DNA from: Rosenbergiella nectarea
GTDB taxonomy: Bacteria; Pseudomonadota; Gammaproteobacteria; Enterobacterales; Enterobacteriaceae
Direction of reading: 5' to 3'
DNA: 64,000 bases
NCBI RefSeq assembly: GCF_900111105.1
Contig: NZ_FOGC01000012.1
Span: 59,831 to 123,830 of the forward strand
How positions within the stretch are numbered: the stretch's first letter is position 1; each line of letters starts with the position of its first letter. Below the pieces are notes generated by a model. That model did not search any database and was not told the origin of the DNA. It worked only from the letters and a program-made list of their open reading frames with translations. Positions 19,233-27,720 of this stretch are shown piece by piece. The position numbers were made by a program, and so were the translations under genes.

Positions 19233-20282
19233 TTACCAGTGAGTGGCGTGCATATCTATTACGAAGCGGTACTTTACATCGCCTTTCAGCATACGTCGGA
19301 AAGCATTTTCGATCTCTTCGCCTGGTAGTAGTTCGATATCTGATGTGATCGAATGTTGCCCACAAAAATCGAGCATCTCTTGGGTCTCTTTGATACTGCC
19401 GATCGATGACCCGCTAATACTTAGGCGTCGAAATACCATCGGGGTGATCTGCGGCGAAGGGTGCGACGTTTCTGGGATACCGACCAACACTAAGCGTCCA
19501 TTGGTCTTTAACGCTGCTAAGTAAGGATCCAAATCGTGGGCCGCCGCCACACAGTCGATAATGATATCTTGCGAGGCGTGGCATGCCGCCATCTGTTCGC
19601 TATCGGTTGAGACGACAACCTGTTTTGCCCCTAAGCGATAAGCATCCGCGCCTTTCTGTGGAGAGGTGGTGAACAAGGTGACTTCTGCCCCCATCGCGCT
19701 GGCTAATTTCACCGCCATATGGCCTAAGCCACCGAGACCGACAACCCCAACGCGATCACCCGCTTTAACAGTAAAATGGCGGAGCGGGGACCACACCGTC
19801 ACACCGGCACATAGCAGCGGGGCGACACCGGCGAGGGGTAAGTTATCGGGGACAGAGATGACAAAGTCTTGGTCGACGATAACATTCTGTGCATAGCCGC
19901 CCCAGGTACTCTGTCCGGTGTAGCGATCAATCCCGTTATAGGTGGCCGTGAAGTCTTGCTCACAATACTGCTCTTCCTGAGCCTGGCAGAAGTTACACTC
20001 GCGGCATGAATCGACCATAACGCCGACCCCGACAATCTGACCGGTACTAAAGCGCGTGACGCCGGCCCCGACCTCGACCACTTTACCGACAATCTCATGG
20101 CCGGGAACGAGTGGATAGCGGCTGACCGCCCACTCGTTACGCGCCATGTGCAGGTCAGAATGGCAGACACCGCAATAAAGGACTTCAATTTTTACATCCT
20201 GATGCTGTACAGAACGCAGGGTGATCGGCGCTGAGGCGAGTGGTGCGTTGGCATCATGGGCCACTAAGGCATTTATTTTCAT
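19233..20282 (-). CDS. Zinc-dependent alcohol dehydrogenase / aldehyde reductase (YahK/CAD type)
   Basis: A 349-residue cytoplasmic medium-chain dehydrogenase. Catalytic zinc ligands are Cys40 in CGVCHSD and His62 in VPGHE. The structural zinc is held by the four cysteines in CRECNFCQAQEEQYC (93-107). The cofactor motif GLGGLGHM lies near 177. It is similar to E. coli YahK and Ahr, which reduce a wide range of aldehydes with NADPH. It is transcribed away from an HxlR regulator that shares its promoter region, a common arrangement for aldehyde- or quinone-sensing control. It does not belong to the E. coli order here, so it is probably an insertion together with the neighbours up to 25433. Confidence 0.93.
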   Translation of the reverse strand: MKINALVAHDANAPLASAPITLRSVQHQDVKIEVLYCGVCHSDLHMARNEWAVSRYPLVPGHEIVGKVVEVGAGVTRFSTGQIVGVGVMVDSCRECNFCQAQEEQYCEQDFTATYNGIDRYTGQSTWGGYAQNVIVDQDFVISVPDNLPLAGVAPLLCAGVTVWSPLRHFTVKAGDRVGVVGLGGLGHMAVKLASAMGAEVTLFTTSPQKGADAYRLGAKQVVVSTDSEQMAACHASQDIIIDCVAAAHDLDPYLAALKTNGRLVLVGIPETSHPSPQITPMVFRRLSISGSSIGSIKETQEMLDFCGQHSITSDIELLPGEEIENAFRRMLKGDVKYRFVIDMHATHW

Positions 20283-20345
20283 GTTTACTCACGGTAAGAC
20301 TGGGTCTGGATGCGGGGCGGGACTATAGTAGAGAAGAGCGTATTT

Positions 20346-20368
20346 TGGTAGTAGTTACCATTTGGTAA
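20346..20368. promoter_or_regulatory. Candidate HxlR-type operator between the regulator and alcohol dehydrogenase genes
   Basis: Two overlapping inverted repeats: TGGTA-N5-TACCA (20346-20360) and TTACCA-TT-TGGTAA (20355-20368). They lie 22 bases before the regulator start and about 60 bases before the divergent dehydrogenase start, where a regulator would control both genes. The site assignment is inference from symmetry and position. Confidence 0.6.
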
Positions 20369-20390
20369 CCATAGTGATAAGGAGCGATAA

Positions 20391-20783
20391 ATGCCTGATT
20401 GGGTTGAGGGGAAACTCTATTTTTACGCGGATTCACCGGCGCGACGCATTATGGAGCTCTTTTCCGTAAAATGGCGTTCGATGGTATTGCATGCACTATA
20501 TCATTGGCCGGAAGGGCGGGCCCGCACCGGTGAGTTACACCGCAGTTTACAGGGGATCTCAAAAAAAATGCTGTTTCAAACGCTCAAAGAGTTGGAGTCA
20601 CGCGGGCTGATCGCTCGACATGTCTACGACGTCGTCCCTCCAAGAGTGGATTATCGGCTCACCCCTTTAGGCCGTACTTTTGCCGAACCGATCGAAGCGT
20701 TATACCACTGGGGGCTTGAACATCAAGGGGCGTTAGACGAAATGGAAGCATTGTATCTAGGCACGTCGGGCGAAGAGAAATAG
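20391..20783 (+). CDS. HxlR family winged-helix transcriptional regulator
   Basis: A 130-residue DNA-binding protein. The HxlR core is visible as MELFSVKWRSMVLHALYHWP, then GISKKMLFQTLKELESRGLIAR (recognition helix and wing) and VDYRLTPLGRTF. It is divergent from the alcohol dehydrogenase gene and lies next to a symmetric candidate operator. Family members often respond to reactive aldehydes, quinones or disulfide stress. There is one Cys-free core here, so thiol sensing is unlikely. A ribosome site AAGGAG precedes the ATG. Confidence 0.9.
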   Translation: MPDWVEGKLYFYADSPARRIMELFSVKWRSMVLHALYHWPEGRARTGELHRSLQGISKKMLFQTLKELESRGLIARHVYDVVPPRVDYRLTPLGRTFAEPIEALYHWGLEHQGALDEMEALYLGTSGEEK

Positions 20784-20852
20784 CCCACAGAGAAGCGACT
20801 AGGCGTAGGGCCAGAACCTTAACGGCTTTTCGCACTGTCTATAACGTCATGG

Positions 20853-20869
20853 TTGGCTAGTTTGGCTAG
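20853..20869. repeat. Tandem direct repeat upstream of the SDR gene
   Basis: TTGGCTAG occurs twice with one base between, 33 bases before the SDR start. It may be a regulator half-site pair or chance. Confidence 0.35.
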
Positions 20870-20901
20870 TGTACATTCATTGACACGCTTAAGGAGGATC
20901 T

Positions 20902-21573
20902 ATGGCAAGCGATAAGACAATCTTAATTATTGGTGCCTCACGCGGCATTGGACTCGGATTGGTCGAGCAATTTCTCGCACAAGGCTGGCAAGTGACCGCT
21001 ACGACTCGCGGCACACCTGTACAAAATAGCTCGGCACACTGGTTGGCCTTGGACATTACTGACCCCGCAAGTCAGCACTATTTTATCGAACAATTAGCGG
21101 ACCAACGTTTCGCGGCTATCGTCATCAATGCTGGGATATACGGCCCCGCTGAACAACGTGTAGACCAGGCTACCGATGCGCAGTTGAATCAATTATTTCT
21201 TACCAATAGCTTCGCCCCCGTGCGCTTGGCGCAGCGTCTACTCCCTTATCTTGCCTCGCACAGTGGAGTATTGGCCTTCACCAGTTCGCAGATGGCCAGT
21301 TTGACAGAAAATCCTGCTGCCGAGATGCCGCTTTATGCTGCCAGCAAGGCTGCTCTCAATATGCTGGTGCGCGCGCTACATCCTGCTGCGCAGCAAGCGG
21401 GTATTACCTTATTATCGTTACACCCCGGTTGGGTGCAGACCGATATGGGCGGGGAGAAAGCCCCGGTCTCGGTTGAACAAAGTAGCACGGGGTTAAAACA
21501 GGTGATTATCTCGGCGGCAAGTAAAGGGGGTCATCATTACCTTGATTACCAAGGGCAGACGCTGGAGTGGTAA
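20902..21573 (+). CDS. Short-chain dehydrogenase/reductase
   Basis: A 223-residue classical SDR. It has the cofactor motif GASRGIGLG near residue 11, NAG near 76, the catalytic Ser in FTSSQM and Tyr/Lys in YAASKAA, then HPGWVQTDMGG. It resembles proteins annotated as C-factor-like or sepiapterin-reductase-like SDRs; the substrate is not predictable. AAGGAGG precedes the ATG. It sits between the HxlR regulator (same strand, 118-base gap) and the convergent gluconate-dehydrogenase-type set, with a hairpin at 21597-21629 between. Confidence 0.88.
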   Translation: MASDKTILIIGASRGIGLGLVEQFLAQGWQVTATTRGTPVQNSSAHWLALDITDPASQHYFIEQLADQRFAAIVINAGIYGPAEQRVDQATDAQLNQLFLTNSFAPVRLAQRLLPYLASHSGVLAFTSSQMASLTENPAAEMPLYAASKAALNMLVRALHPAAQQAGITLLSLHPGWVQTDMGGEKAPVSVEQSSTGLKQVIISAASKGGHHYLDYQGQTLEW

Positions 21574-21596
21574 TAATACGTCAGTGGCGGGATGAT

Positions 21597-21629
21597 ACAG
21601 CCTTAACCCACAACAGGGGTTAAGGCTGT
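21597..21629. terminator. Strong hairpin between convergent SDR and cytochrome c genes
   Basis: A perfect 13-base stem ACAGCCTTAACCC/GGGTTAAGGCTGT with a 7-base loop, between two convergent stops. It lacks a clean T run on either side, so it is a bidirectional terminator by position more than by full consensus. Confidence 0.65.
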
Positions 21630-21638
21630 CTTGATGAC

Positions 21639-22895
21639 TTACGGCTTTGCTAGCTGTTCGCGCACAGTCTTAACGTGTTCGGCGGTTACCGCGCTAGCCT
21701 GGTTACTCCAACCTTGACGGATAAAGGTTGCCAGTTCGGCGACCTGTGGATCCGTGAGACGTTGTGCAAACCCTGGCATTTTCAACGCCGAAGCCGATTT
21801 GGCGGTGGAGGGCAATTGCGCTCCTGCAAGGATAATATGAATTAGCCCAGTCGGATTCTCAGCGTTAACTATCGACGCTTGGTCTAAGGCGGGGAAGGCA
21901 TGTGGCGCGCCTTTACCATTAACGAAGTGGCAGGCATTGCAGTTATCGAGATACAAGGTTTCACCCGCCGTTAAGTTTTTGGCCGCGGTCAACTTGTCTG
22001 CCGTGTGCTGTACGGCCTGAGGATTACCCGTGTCCAATGCAGGGTTTCCCCCCAAGGCTTTCAGGTAAGTGGCGATGGCTTGCGCATCCGCATCGGTGAG
22101 GTAAGCGGTGCTGTGTGCCACCACGGAGGTCATCTCCCCCGCAACCCCTGCCTGACGATTACGACCGGTTTGCAGATAATCAACGATATCTTGTGTCGAC
22201 CAGCGAGCAATGCCACGAAGCGATGGAACGGCCCAGCCATTCAGTTCTCCACCCGAAACAAAACTTTCTTCACTACTTTTCACACTCTTCTCGTTCATGG
22301 CGAGGCCACGAGGGGAGTGACAACTGCCACAGTGACCCAAACTCTCCACGATATAGGCCCCACGATTTACTTGCTGCGAAGCCCCTTGTAAAGGGGTGAA
22401 GCGCTGGTCGTCGACAAAGGCCCAATTCCAGAGTGCAAGACCCCAACGTTGGTTGAACGGAAAGCTTAGCGCGGTTTTCGGCGGCTGTTGCGAACTCGGT
22501 TTTACCCCTTGCATAAAATAGTGATACAGGGCGCTGATATCCTGATCGCTAATCTTCGCATAGTCGGGATAAGGCATGGCAGGGTAAAGGTGGCGTCCAT
22601 CCGGCAACACGCCTTTGCGTACCGCATCGGCAAATTGCTGCTCGGTAAAGTTACCAATACCGTACTGTTTATCGGGAGTGATATTGGTTGAATAGATCGT
22701 ACCTAGCGGCGAGCTTATCGCTAAGCCCCCCGCGTAATTATCTTTGCCTGCGACGGTATGGCAGGCCATACAGTCACCTAATCGCGCCAAGTACTCCCCC
22801 TGTTGAATAAGGGTGGAGGAGGCAGGCTCTGCGCTGGCAGGGAGGCTGGCCAAGACGGTGGTACATAATGCTAAGGCAATTAAAGAATATTTCAT
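21639..22895 (-). CDS. Cytochrome c subunit, gluconate 2-dehydrogenase type (locus 2)
   Basis: A 418-residue precursor with a Sec signal ending near ASA (residue 22). Three CxxCH haem sites are at residues 42-46, 189-193 and 319-323. It shares the PDGRHLYPAMPY and STNITPD regions with the locus 1 cytochrome, so the two are paralogues. Unlike that protein it ends at VREQLAKP with no hydrophobic tail. Membrane attachment must therefore use another surface, or the complex is more loosely held. It is the third gene of the operon, 4 bases after the flavoprotein stop. Electrons would go to ubiquinone. Confidence 0.92.
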   Translation of the reverse strand: MKYSLIALALCTTVLASLPASAEPASSTLIQQGEYLARLGDCMACHTVAGKDNYAGGLAISSPLGTIYSTNITPDKQYGIGNFTEQQFADAVRKGVLPDGRHLYPAMPYPDYAKISDQDISALYHYFMQGVKPSSQQPPKTALSFPFNQRWGLALWNWAFVDDQRFTPLQGASQQVNRGAYIVESLGHCGSCHSPRGLAMNEKSVKSSEESFVSGGELNGWAVPSLRGIARWSTQDIVDYLQTGRNRQAGVAGEMTSVVAHSTAYLTDADAQAIATYLKALGGNPALDTGNPQAVQHTADKLTAAKNLTAGETLYLDNCNACHFVNGKGAPHAFPALDQASIVNAENPTGLIHIILAGAQLPSTAKSASALKMPGFAQRLTDPQVAELATFIRQGWSNQASAVTAEHVKTVREQLAKP

Positions 22896-22899
22896 CAGC

Positions 22900-24669
22900 T
22901 TAAGCCTCTACCAATGGGCCGGGATTTTTTAAATAATGATCTTTGATGGCTTGTGCCGCCATCAAGGTTATCGCGCCGATCGTATCGGTAGGGTTAGCTT
23001 GAAAATTCTGTGGGAAAGCGTTACCCCCAGGCACGAAGACATTATGAACATCCCAACTTTGGAGATAGCGATTTAACGCCGAAGTGTTAGGGTTGTCGCC
23101 CATTACCGCACCACCCACGTTATGGGTCGAGACATATTTTGTGAGGTCGAAGTTAGCGTCCATCGGTAGGAAACTCATGCTGAAATTATCTGGATTTAAC
23201 TCTTTGACCAGATCCCCGACAATACCTTTTAAATATTGCTGTAGCAGTAACTCATTGCGTTTCCAATTAAACGTCATGCGTAGCAGAGGTTGCCCATACT
23301 TATCGGTATAGGTTGGGTCGAGGTCCAGATAACTGTCGCGGTAGGCCATACAGGTGGTGGTAATGCTGACTTTCATCGAGTGTCCGTACCAGGTTTCCAG
23401 TCCTTCTTTCCAGCCCGCGCCCCACTTCGGCGTATCTTTCGGCAGCGCCGCACTAATTGGCGTCCCGGTGGCCTGTGAACTGTGAATTTTCGCGCCGCCA
23501 ATAAATCCTAAGCTTGGCCCGTCAACATTGCCGGGTGAGATATCGTTAAACATCTGTCCCGTCGGTCCGGCTGCGACGAAGGGATTAAAGTTTTTATCTT
23601 TAAAAAATAGCGTTGCGCCACCGTTGCTGAGAAACGCATAGTTACGTCCTACAACGCCTTCTTCCGTGATCGGGTTATAGGGCTTTCCTATCCCGGATAG
23701 CAGCATCAATCTAACATTGTAATATTGGAAACTACTGAGGATGACGATTTTGGCGGGTTGGAAGCATTCGTTACCGTCGACGTCATAATAAATAACCCCT
23801 TTCGCACTCTTTTTATCGTCATGCAAGACGACACGCGTCACCTCGGCATTGACTTCATAGGAGAAATTCTCCATACGTTTGAGTGCATCCATTACCGCGG
23901 TTTGCGGCGAGGCCTTGGAATAGTTCAAGCAGGGATATTTAGAGCAATAGCCGCAATAATTACAGGGCGTGATGGTATTGCCATAGGGGTTGGTCCACGC
24001 GCGTGACGCCGCCGCAGAGGGGTTGGGAAAAGGATGGTAACCGAGCATTTTAGCCGCAGCGGAGAACATCACATTATTTAAGGTATCTTCCAACGCGGGC
24101 AATGGATAAGGCTGGGATCGAGGGCCTTCGAAAGGGTCACCGCCCGGCTGTATTTCACCCCGTAGATTACCCGTGTTGCCGGATAGTCCGCAGATTCGCT
24201 CAAATTTATCGTAATAAGGCTCGATCTCCTGCCAACTAAAGGGAAAGTCCATAATTCGCATATCTTCTTGCAGAATACCGGGCTTATAGGCTTGGTCGGC
24301 ATAGGTTTTTAGTTTAAGGTCGGTCGGCGTTGGGCGGATCAATACCCCCGTCCAGTGCATACCGGATCCTCCGACGCCACCGCCGGGGACAAAGGCTCCC
24401 CATTTGCGTGTTGGGACGGCGGTGTCTTGCAGTCCATAACGGACGGTTACCGCTGACTCGGCGGGGGTGGTCATCACCTTATTGCGTACCGCATAGGCGT
24501 ACTCATCGGCAGGTTTAGGGTAGGCGAACTCGTCGTAGTCGCGATCGGGGCCTTTTTCCAAGGCACGAACGCGCAATCCGGCTTGCGCGAGTTCAATACT
24601 CATTAGCGACCCCGCCCAGCCTAGTCCACACACCACCACATCGACTTCTTGCTTAGTGACTTTTGGCAT
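22900..24669 (-). CDS. GMC-type flavoprotein, gluconate 2-dehydrogenase large subunit type (locus 2)
   Basis: A 589-residue FAD protein. GxGxxG is at 15-20, followed by VPGGGVGGSGMHWTG. Cysteines at 236, 239, 242 and 247 (CNYCGYCSKYPC) look like iron-sulfur ligands. The C-terminal catalytic His lies in STHNVGGAVMG, with the GMC ending NPTDTIGAITLMAAQA. Overall this matches the large subunit of membrane-bound gluconate 2-dehydrogenase of Erwinia and Pseudomonas, which makes 2-ketogluconate in the periplasm. There is no signal peptide; export likely depends on the Tat signal of the partner at 24687-25418. Related 2-ketogluconate or other aldonate oxidases cannot be excluded. Confidence 0.9.
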   Translation of the reverse strand: MPKVTKQEVDVVVCGLGWAGSLMSIELAQAGLRVRALEKGPDRDYDEFAYPKPADEYAYAVRNKVMTTPAESAVTVRYGLQDTAVPTRKWGAFVPGGGVGGSGMHWTGVLIRPTPTDLKLKTYADQAYKPGILQEDMRIMDFPFSWQEIEPYYDKFERICGLSGNTGNLRGEIQPGGDPFEGPRSQPYPLPALEDTLNNVMFSAAAKMLGYHPFPNPSAAASRAWTNPYGNTITPCNYCGYCSKYPCLNYSKASPQTAVMDALKRMENFSYEVNAEVTRVVLHDDKKSAKGVIYYDVDGNECFQPAKIVILSSFQYYNVRLMLLSGIGKPYNPITEEGVVGRNYAFLSNGGATLFFKDKNFNPFVAAGPTGQMFNDISPGNVDGPSLGFIGGAKIHSSQATGTPISAALPKDTPKWGAGWKEGLETWYGHSMKVSITTTCMAYRDSYLDLDPTYTDKYGQPLLRMTFNWKRNELLLQQYLKGIVGDLVKELNPDNFSMSFLPMDANFDLTKYVSTHNVGGAVMGDNPNTSALNRYLQSWDVHNVFVPGGNAFPQNFQANPTDTIGAITLMAAQAIKDHYLKNPGPLVEA

Positions 24670-24686
24670 CTGTTAACGCTCTCCGT

Positions 24687-25418
24687 TTATGCTTGCACGC
24701 TTTGGATACTGACTGGGCCCAGAGGGTATTGCACATTATGTTGCTTTACCCACTCTAAGTAGCTGGCGCGTGCGCCGGGAAAGCCAATCGCAATCCATGC
24801 TTTCATGCCTTTATTGCCGCCATACATCGGGTCGGCGAGATAGCCATGTTTAGTATCGTTAAGCAGTTGACTAAAGAACTGCGAGGCGCTGAGAGAAGCG
24901 CTATCTTGGCGCTGTTCAAAAGGTAAGGTTCCTTTCTCAGCCAAAGAGAGCACCTGCTGTTGGTCGGGGTGAGCCAATTGGGTAAAGCCTTTGCCGTGCT
25001 GTTGATGGCACCACTGATTAATTGCCGCGATCCCTAATTGGTAGATTTGCTGTGGGTAGCAAGGGATCTGGTAGCCTAAGGTGGCGGGAAGATTGGCAGG
25101 GAAAGGACCTTGCATGTAAATCTCTTTTCCGAAGCTGGGATCGTGCAGTTGTTGATCAATAAAGATAGGGACGTTGGTTTCTAAGGCGCCAGGCGCTTTA
25201 CCTTGTCCCCCGGCTGGGATCAGTCGATCGGTTGCCGCCAGGATAAATTGCCACTCCTCGGCAGAGAAGAAGTACGGTTGATAGGCACTTAAATCGGGGG
25301 CGGCTAGTTCAGCAGCCTCCGCCGCCGTCATCCCCTTAAGGACTAACTCGGTGAGTGGCAATGCCATTAATGAGGCTAATAGGAACTTTCTCCTACTGGT
25401 GGGTTTTTGCAACAACAT
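24687..25418 (-). CDS. Gluconate 2-dehydrogenase subunit 3 family protein, Tat signal (locus 2)
   Basis: A 243-residue small subunit. The Tat motif SRRKFLLAS is at residues 8-16, then a hydrophobic stretch ending near AEAAEL. The mature part (FFSAEEWQFILAATDRLIPAG, GYLADPMYGGNKGMKAWIAIGFPGARASY) is characteristic of gluconate 2-dehydrogenase subunit 3. Role: partner and Tat carrier of the flavoprotein encoded 17 bases downstream. I chose ATG 25418; a GTG at 25433 in the same frame would add five residues, and neither has a good ribosome site. The promoter should lie in the 225-base gap upstream, which is AT-rich but gives no clear consensus. Confidence 0.88.
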   Translation of the reverse strand: MLLQKPTSRRKFLLASLMALPLTELVLKGMTAAEAAELAAPDLSAYQPYFFSAEEWQFILAATDRLIPAGGQGKAPGALETNVPIFIDQQLHDPSFGKEIYMQGPFPANLPATLGYQIPCYPQQIYQLGIAAINQWCHQQHGKGFTQLAHPDQQQVLSLAEKGTLPFEQRQDSASLSASQFFSQLLNDTKHGYLADPMYGGNKGMKAWIAIGFPGARASYLEWVKQHNVQYPLGPVSIQSVQA

Positions 25419-25659
25419 CGTAATTATGCTCACAATTAGTTATACAAATTATATTTTTGTATCACTATTGTAATCCATATGTTTAGCAAGGTCATTAGTT
25501 TAACTTTTTTTATACATTTGGTGCTGAGCGAGCAAGGGTGAGTGAAAGACAATGGGACGACGGGAAGTGATGAGGACGTAGGTAGCACGCTTTAAATCAG
25601 TGATGAATACCGGACAGTAAAGGTAAACGCCTGCAAGCGCGCGCAGGCGTGTGGAGAGG

Positions 25660-26220
25660 TTAGGGCGCTAAGGGAATGACTAACTCACCCGGTTTTACCT
25701 CGATGCCTGTGGCATATTTTTTCGCTAAGGATTCCGCCTTCGAACGGTCACTGCTCAATACCCATGCCGGTTGTTGGGTAAAGTATTCACGCAGCGATGT
25801 CGCTAAGATGGGTTTGAGGCCGTCAACCACGCCTTGTACTTTTTGCGGTTGCGCCTGCGCATCGAGAATAGTGATGTCGTGCAGGTAGACCGCACCTTGT
25901 TCACGATTGAAGACCGGTACCGCACTCATTTTCAGGTTGAGATCAGCGTTTTGTTGCCCGAACAGTGAGGCAAATTCGACCTTGGCATGGCCAGACAACA
26001 CGACTTGGTTGGCGACGGCTCGGCCTATTTCAGCGTGTAAGGTATCTAACCTGATATGCGCATTGGCTAATCCATTGATACCAATATCTTTCTCAAACGA
26101 CGCATGCTTGCTTAGGCTCTGATTAATTTCCTGTTCACTCAGCGTATAAGACGCCCAGTGGTCACAGCCGGCTAAGACTACAGTGCAACAGAACACGATA
26201 AGGGTAAGACACTTACGCAT
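25660..26220 (-). CDS. yceB: YceB family lipoprotein (DUF1439)
   Basis: A 186-residue lipoprotein with the lipobox LAGC (Cys19), then YTLSEQEINQSLSKH and the conserved end KKYATGIEVKPGELVIP, collinear with E. coli YceB. It probably sits in the outer membrane facing the periplasm; the exact function is unknown. It lies downstream of grxB on the same strand with a 12-base gap, whereas in E. coli yceB follows pyrC directly. The 6.6-kb accessory block (adh to the gluconate dehydrogenase set) has been inserted between pyrC and yceB. Confidence 0.93.
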   Translation of the reverse strand: MRKCLTLIVFCCTVVLAGCDHWASYTLSEQEINQSLSKHASFEKDIGINGLANAHIRLDTLHAEIGRAVANQVVLSGHAKVEFASLFGQQNADLNLKMSAVPVFNREQGAVYLHDITILDAQAQPQKVQGVVDGLKPILATSLREYFTQQPAWVLSSDRSKAESLAKKYATGIEVKPGELVIPLAP

Positions 26221-26232
26221 AGTAACAAACCT

Positions 26233-26880
26233 CTAGTGGGCTAAATCGAACAATAAGGGTACGCCGGATTGGGTCGAGAGTGAATCACGCAGGGCGGCAA
26301 CGGGTGTCGGCCAAGTGATTTCGTTCACTAAGGTGAGGTTACGCAGTAGCGGAAAGAGATGAATATCATCATAAGAGAGCGTGCCGTTCACCGCGTGAGG
26401 CGACTGGATAATATCGACCAGGCGAGTGAGGTCGTGATTAATTTTTTCCACAAGCGAGGCACGCGCAGCGCGGAGCGGGCCGAAGTCACCAATATAAGCT
26501 TGTTTTTTTGCCGAGTAGTAGTCGCGCGCAGAGGCGGTGGAGAACTCCGCAAAGTCGGTGGTTGGCATAATAGGTAACAGCAGTTGATTGATATAAGTGC
26601 CCACATCCGTTAGCCACTGAGCCAGATCCTTCGAGGACTCGCGGGAGAGTCGAGGAGAGGCCGACAGCGACTCAACATAGTTGATGATGTCTAAGCTTTC
26701 GCCCATCGCACTGTTATCGTCTTTCACCAAAATAGGTAACATCTTTTTCCCGATCAGCTTGTTCGGTGTCTCCTCGTCATCATTGAGCAAGAAAGAGGCG
26801 TCAACCGGTTGCTGATCTAAACCGAAAATCATCCGCGCTTTCACACAGAACGGGCAGTGGTCATAAACATAAAGATGCAT
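26233..26880 (-). CDS. grxB: Glutaredoxin 2
   Basis: A 215-residue protein, exactly the length of E. coli GrxB. The redox motif CPFC is at residues 9-12 in the thioredoxin-like N-terminal domain, with GKKMLPILVKDD and MGESLDIINYVE for glutathione binding. An all-helical GST-like C-terminal domain follows. It reduces mixed disulfides with glutathione in the cytoplasm. The start ATG 26880 has AGGA upstream; the frame extends to 26997 without conserved residues. In E. coli mdtH lies between grxB and rimJ; it is absent here. Confidence 0.96.
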   Translation of the reverse strand: MHLYVYDHCPFCVKARMIFGLDQQPVDASFLLNDDEETPNKLIGKKMLPILVKDDNSAMGESLDIINYVESLSASPRLSRESSKDLAQWLTDVGTYINQLLLPIMPTTDFAEFSTASARDYYSAKKQAYIGDFGPLRAARASLVEKINHDLTRLVDIIQSPHAVNGTLSYDDIHLFPLLRNLTLVNEITWPTPVAALRDSLSTQSGVPLLFDLAH

Positions 26881-27032
26881 AGTCAGTCCTATTCTTAAAG
26901 GAATCAATCTTCTAGATGAATAATTGTACGTCAGACGGCGGATTCTGCCAAACGACGAAAACAGTCGTGTGACTTTACTCGTTGAGCTAATTAGCAAATA
27001 ATCGCTGCTTATTGAGTTTCGCTGGAGACATT

Positions 27033-27605
27033 ATGTTTGGCTATCGCGCACCGAGCCCGAGAATATCACTGAATTCACCCTCGATGCATATCAGAACCGT
27101 CGCAGAACGGGATAGTTGGTTACTGACTGATTATTACCATGAAAATCGAGATTTCTTGATGCCGTGGGAGCCGTTGCGCGATGAAAGTTATTTCCAACAT
27201 CATGGCTGGGAAGCACGTTTGCAGGTCATGGGGATGCAACAAAAACAGGGCGAAGCCTTTTACTTTCTGTTGATGGATCCTCGCCAGCAACAGGTCTGGG
27301 GCGTCGCAAATGTTAGCCAAGTGATCCGCGGCGGTTTTCAGGCCTGTTATTTGGGGTATTCACTGGCAGCGGCGCAGCAAGGCAAGGGACTGATGTTTGA
27401 AGGCTTGTCGGTCATCATTCCTTATCTGCAAAAACAGCAGCGACTCCATCGGATTATGGCCAACTACATGCCACGCAATCAGCGCAGTGGGGCACTGTTA
27501 CAACGACTAGGATTCGAAAAAGAGGGGTATGCCCGCGATTATCTTAAGATAAACGGGCGCTGGGAAGACCATGTTCTCACGGCTTTGATCACCCCTGCGG
27601 ACTAA
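27033..27605 (+). CDS. rimJ: Ribosomal protein uS5 alanine N-acetyltransferase
   Basis: A 190-residue GNAT acetyltransferase matching E. coli RimJ: it begins MFGYR, has [15 protein letters not shown] and the acetyl-CoA loop QQGKGLMFE, and ends [10 protein letters not shown]. It acetylates the N-terminal Ala of ribosomal protein S5. ATG 27033 has GGAG eight bases before it; the frame is open 21 bases further upstream. In E. coli yceH and mviM follow; here only 115 bases of non-coding DNA separate it from murJ. Confidence 0.95.
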   Translation: MFGYRAPSPRISLNSPSMHIRTVAERDSWLLTDYYHENRDFLMPWEPLRDESYFQHHGWEARLQVMGMQQKQGEAFYFLLMDPRQQQVWGVANVSQVIRGGFQACYLGYSLAAAQQGKGLMFEGLSVIIPYLQKQQRLHRIMANYMPRNQRSGALLQRLGFEKEGYARDYLKINGRWEDHVLTALITPAD

Positions 27606-27720
27606 GTCGTCATTACTTGTAACAATCGGAACTGATTATTTCCAGGAATGGCAGTACACTAGCCAGCATTATTCGTGTGGCACAGCCTACATTGTCGATT
27701 ATTCAGGATGTTTTTCTTTT

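Noticed and set aside
22005-22399. Overlapping plus-strand frames inside the locus 2 cytochrome gene
   Set aside because: Antisense shadows of a well-supported gene with three haem motifs.
25434-25659. Possible promoter for the locus 2 operon (TATAAT on the minus strand at 25448-25453)
   Set aside because: No acceptable -35 element at 16-18 bases; AT-rich DNA gives such hexamers by chance.
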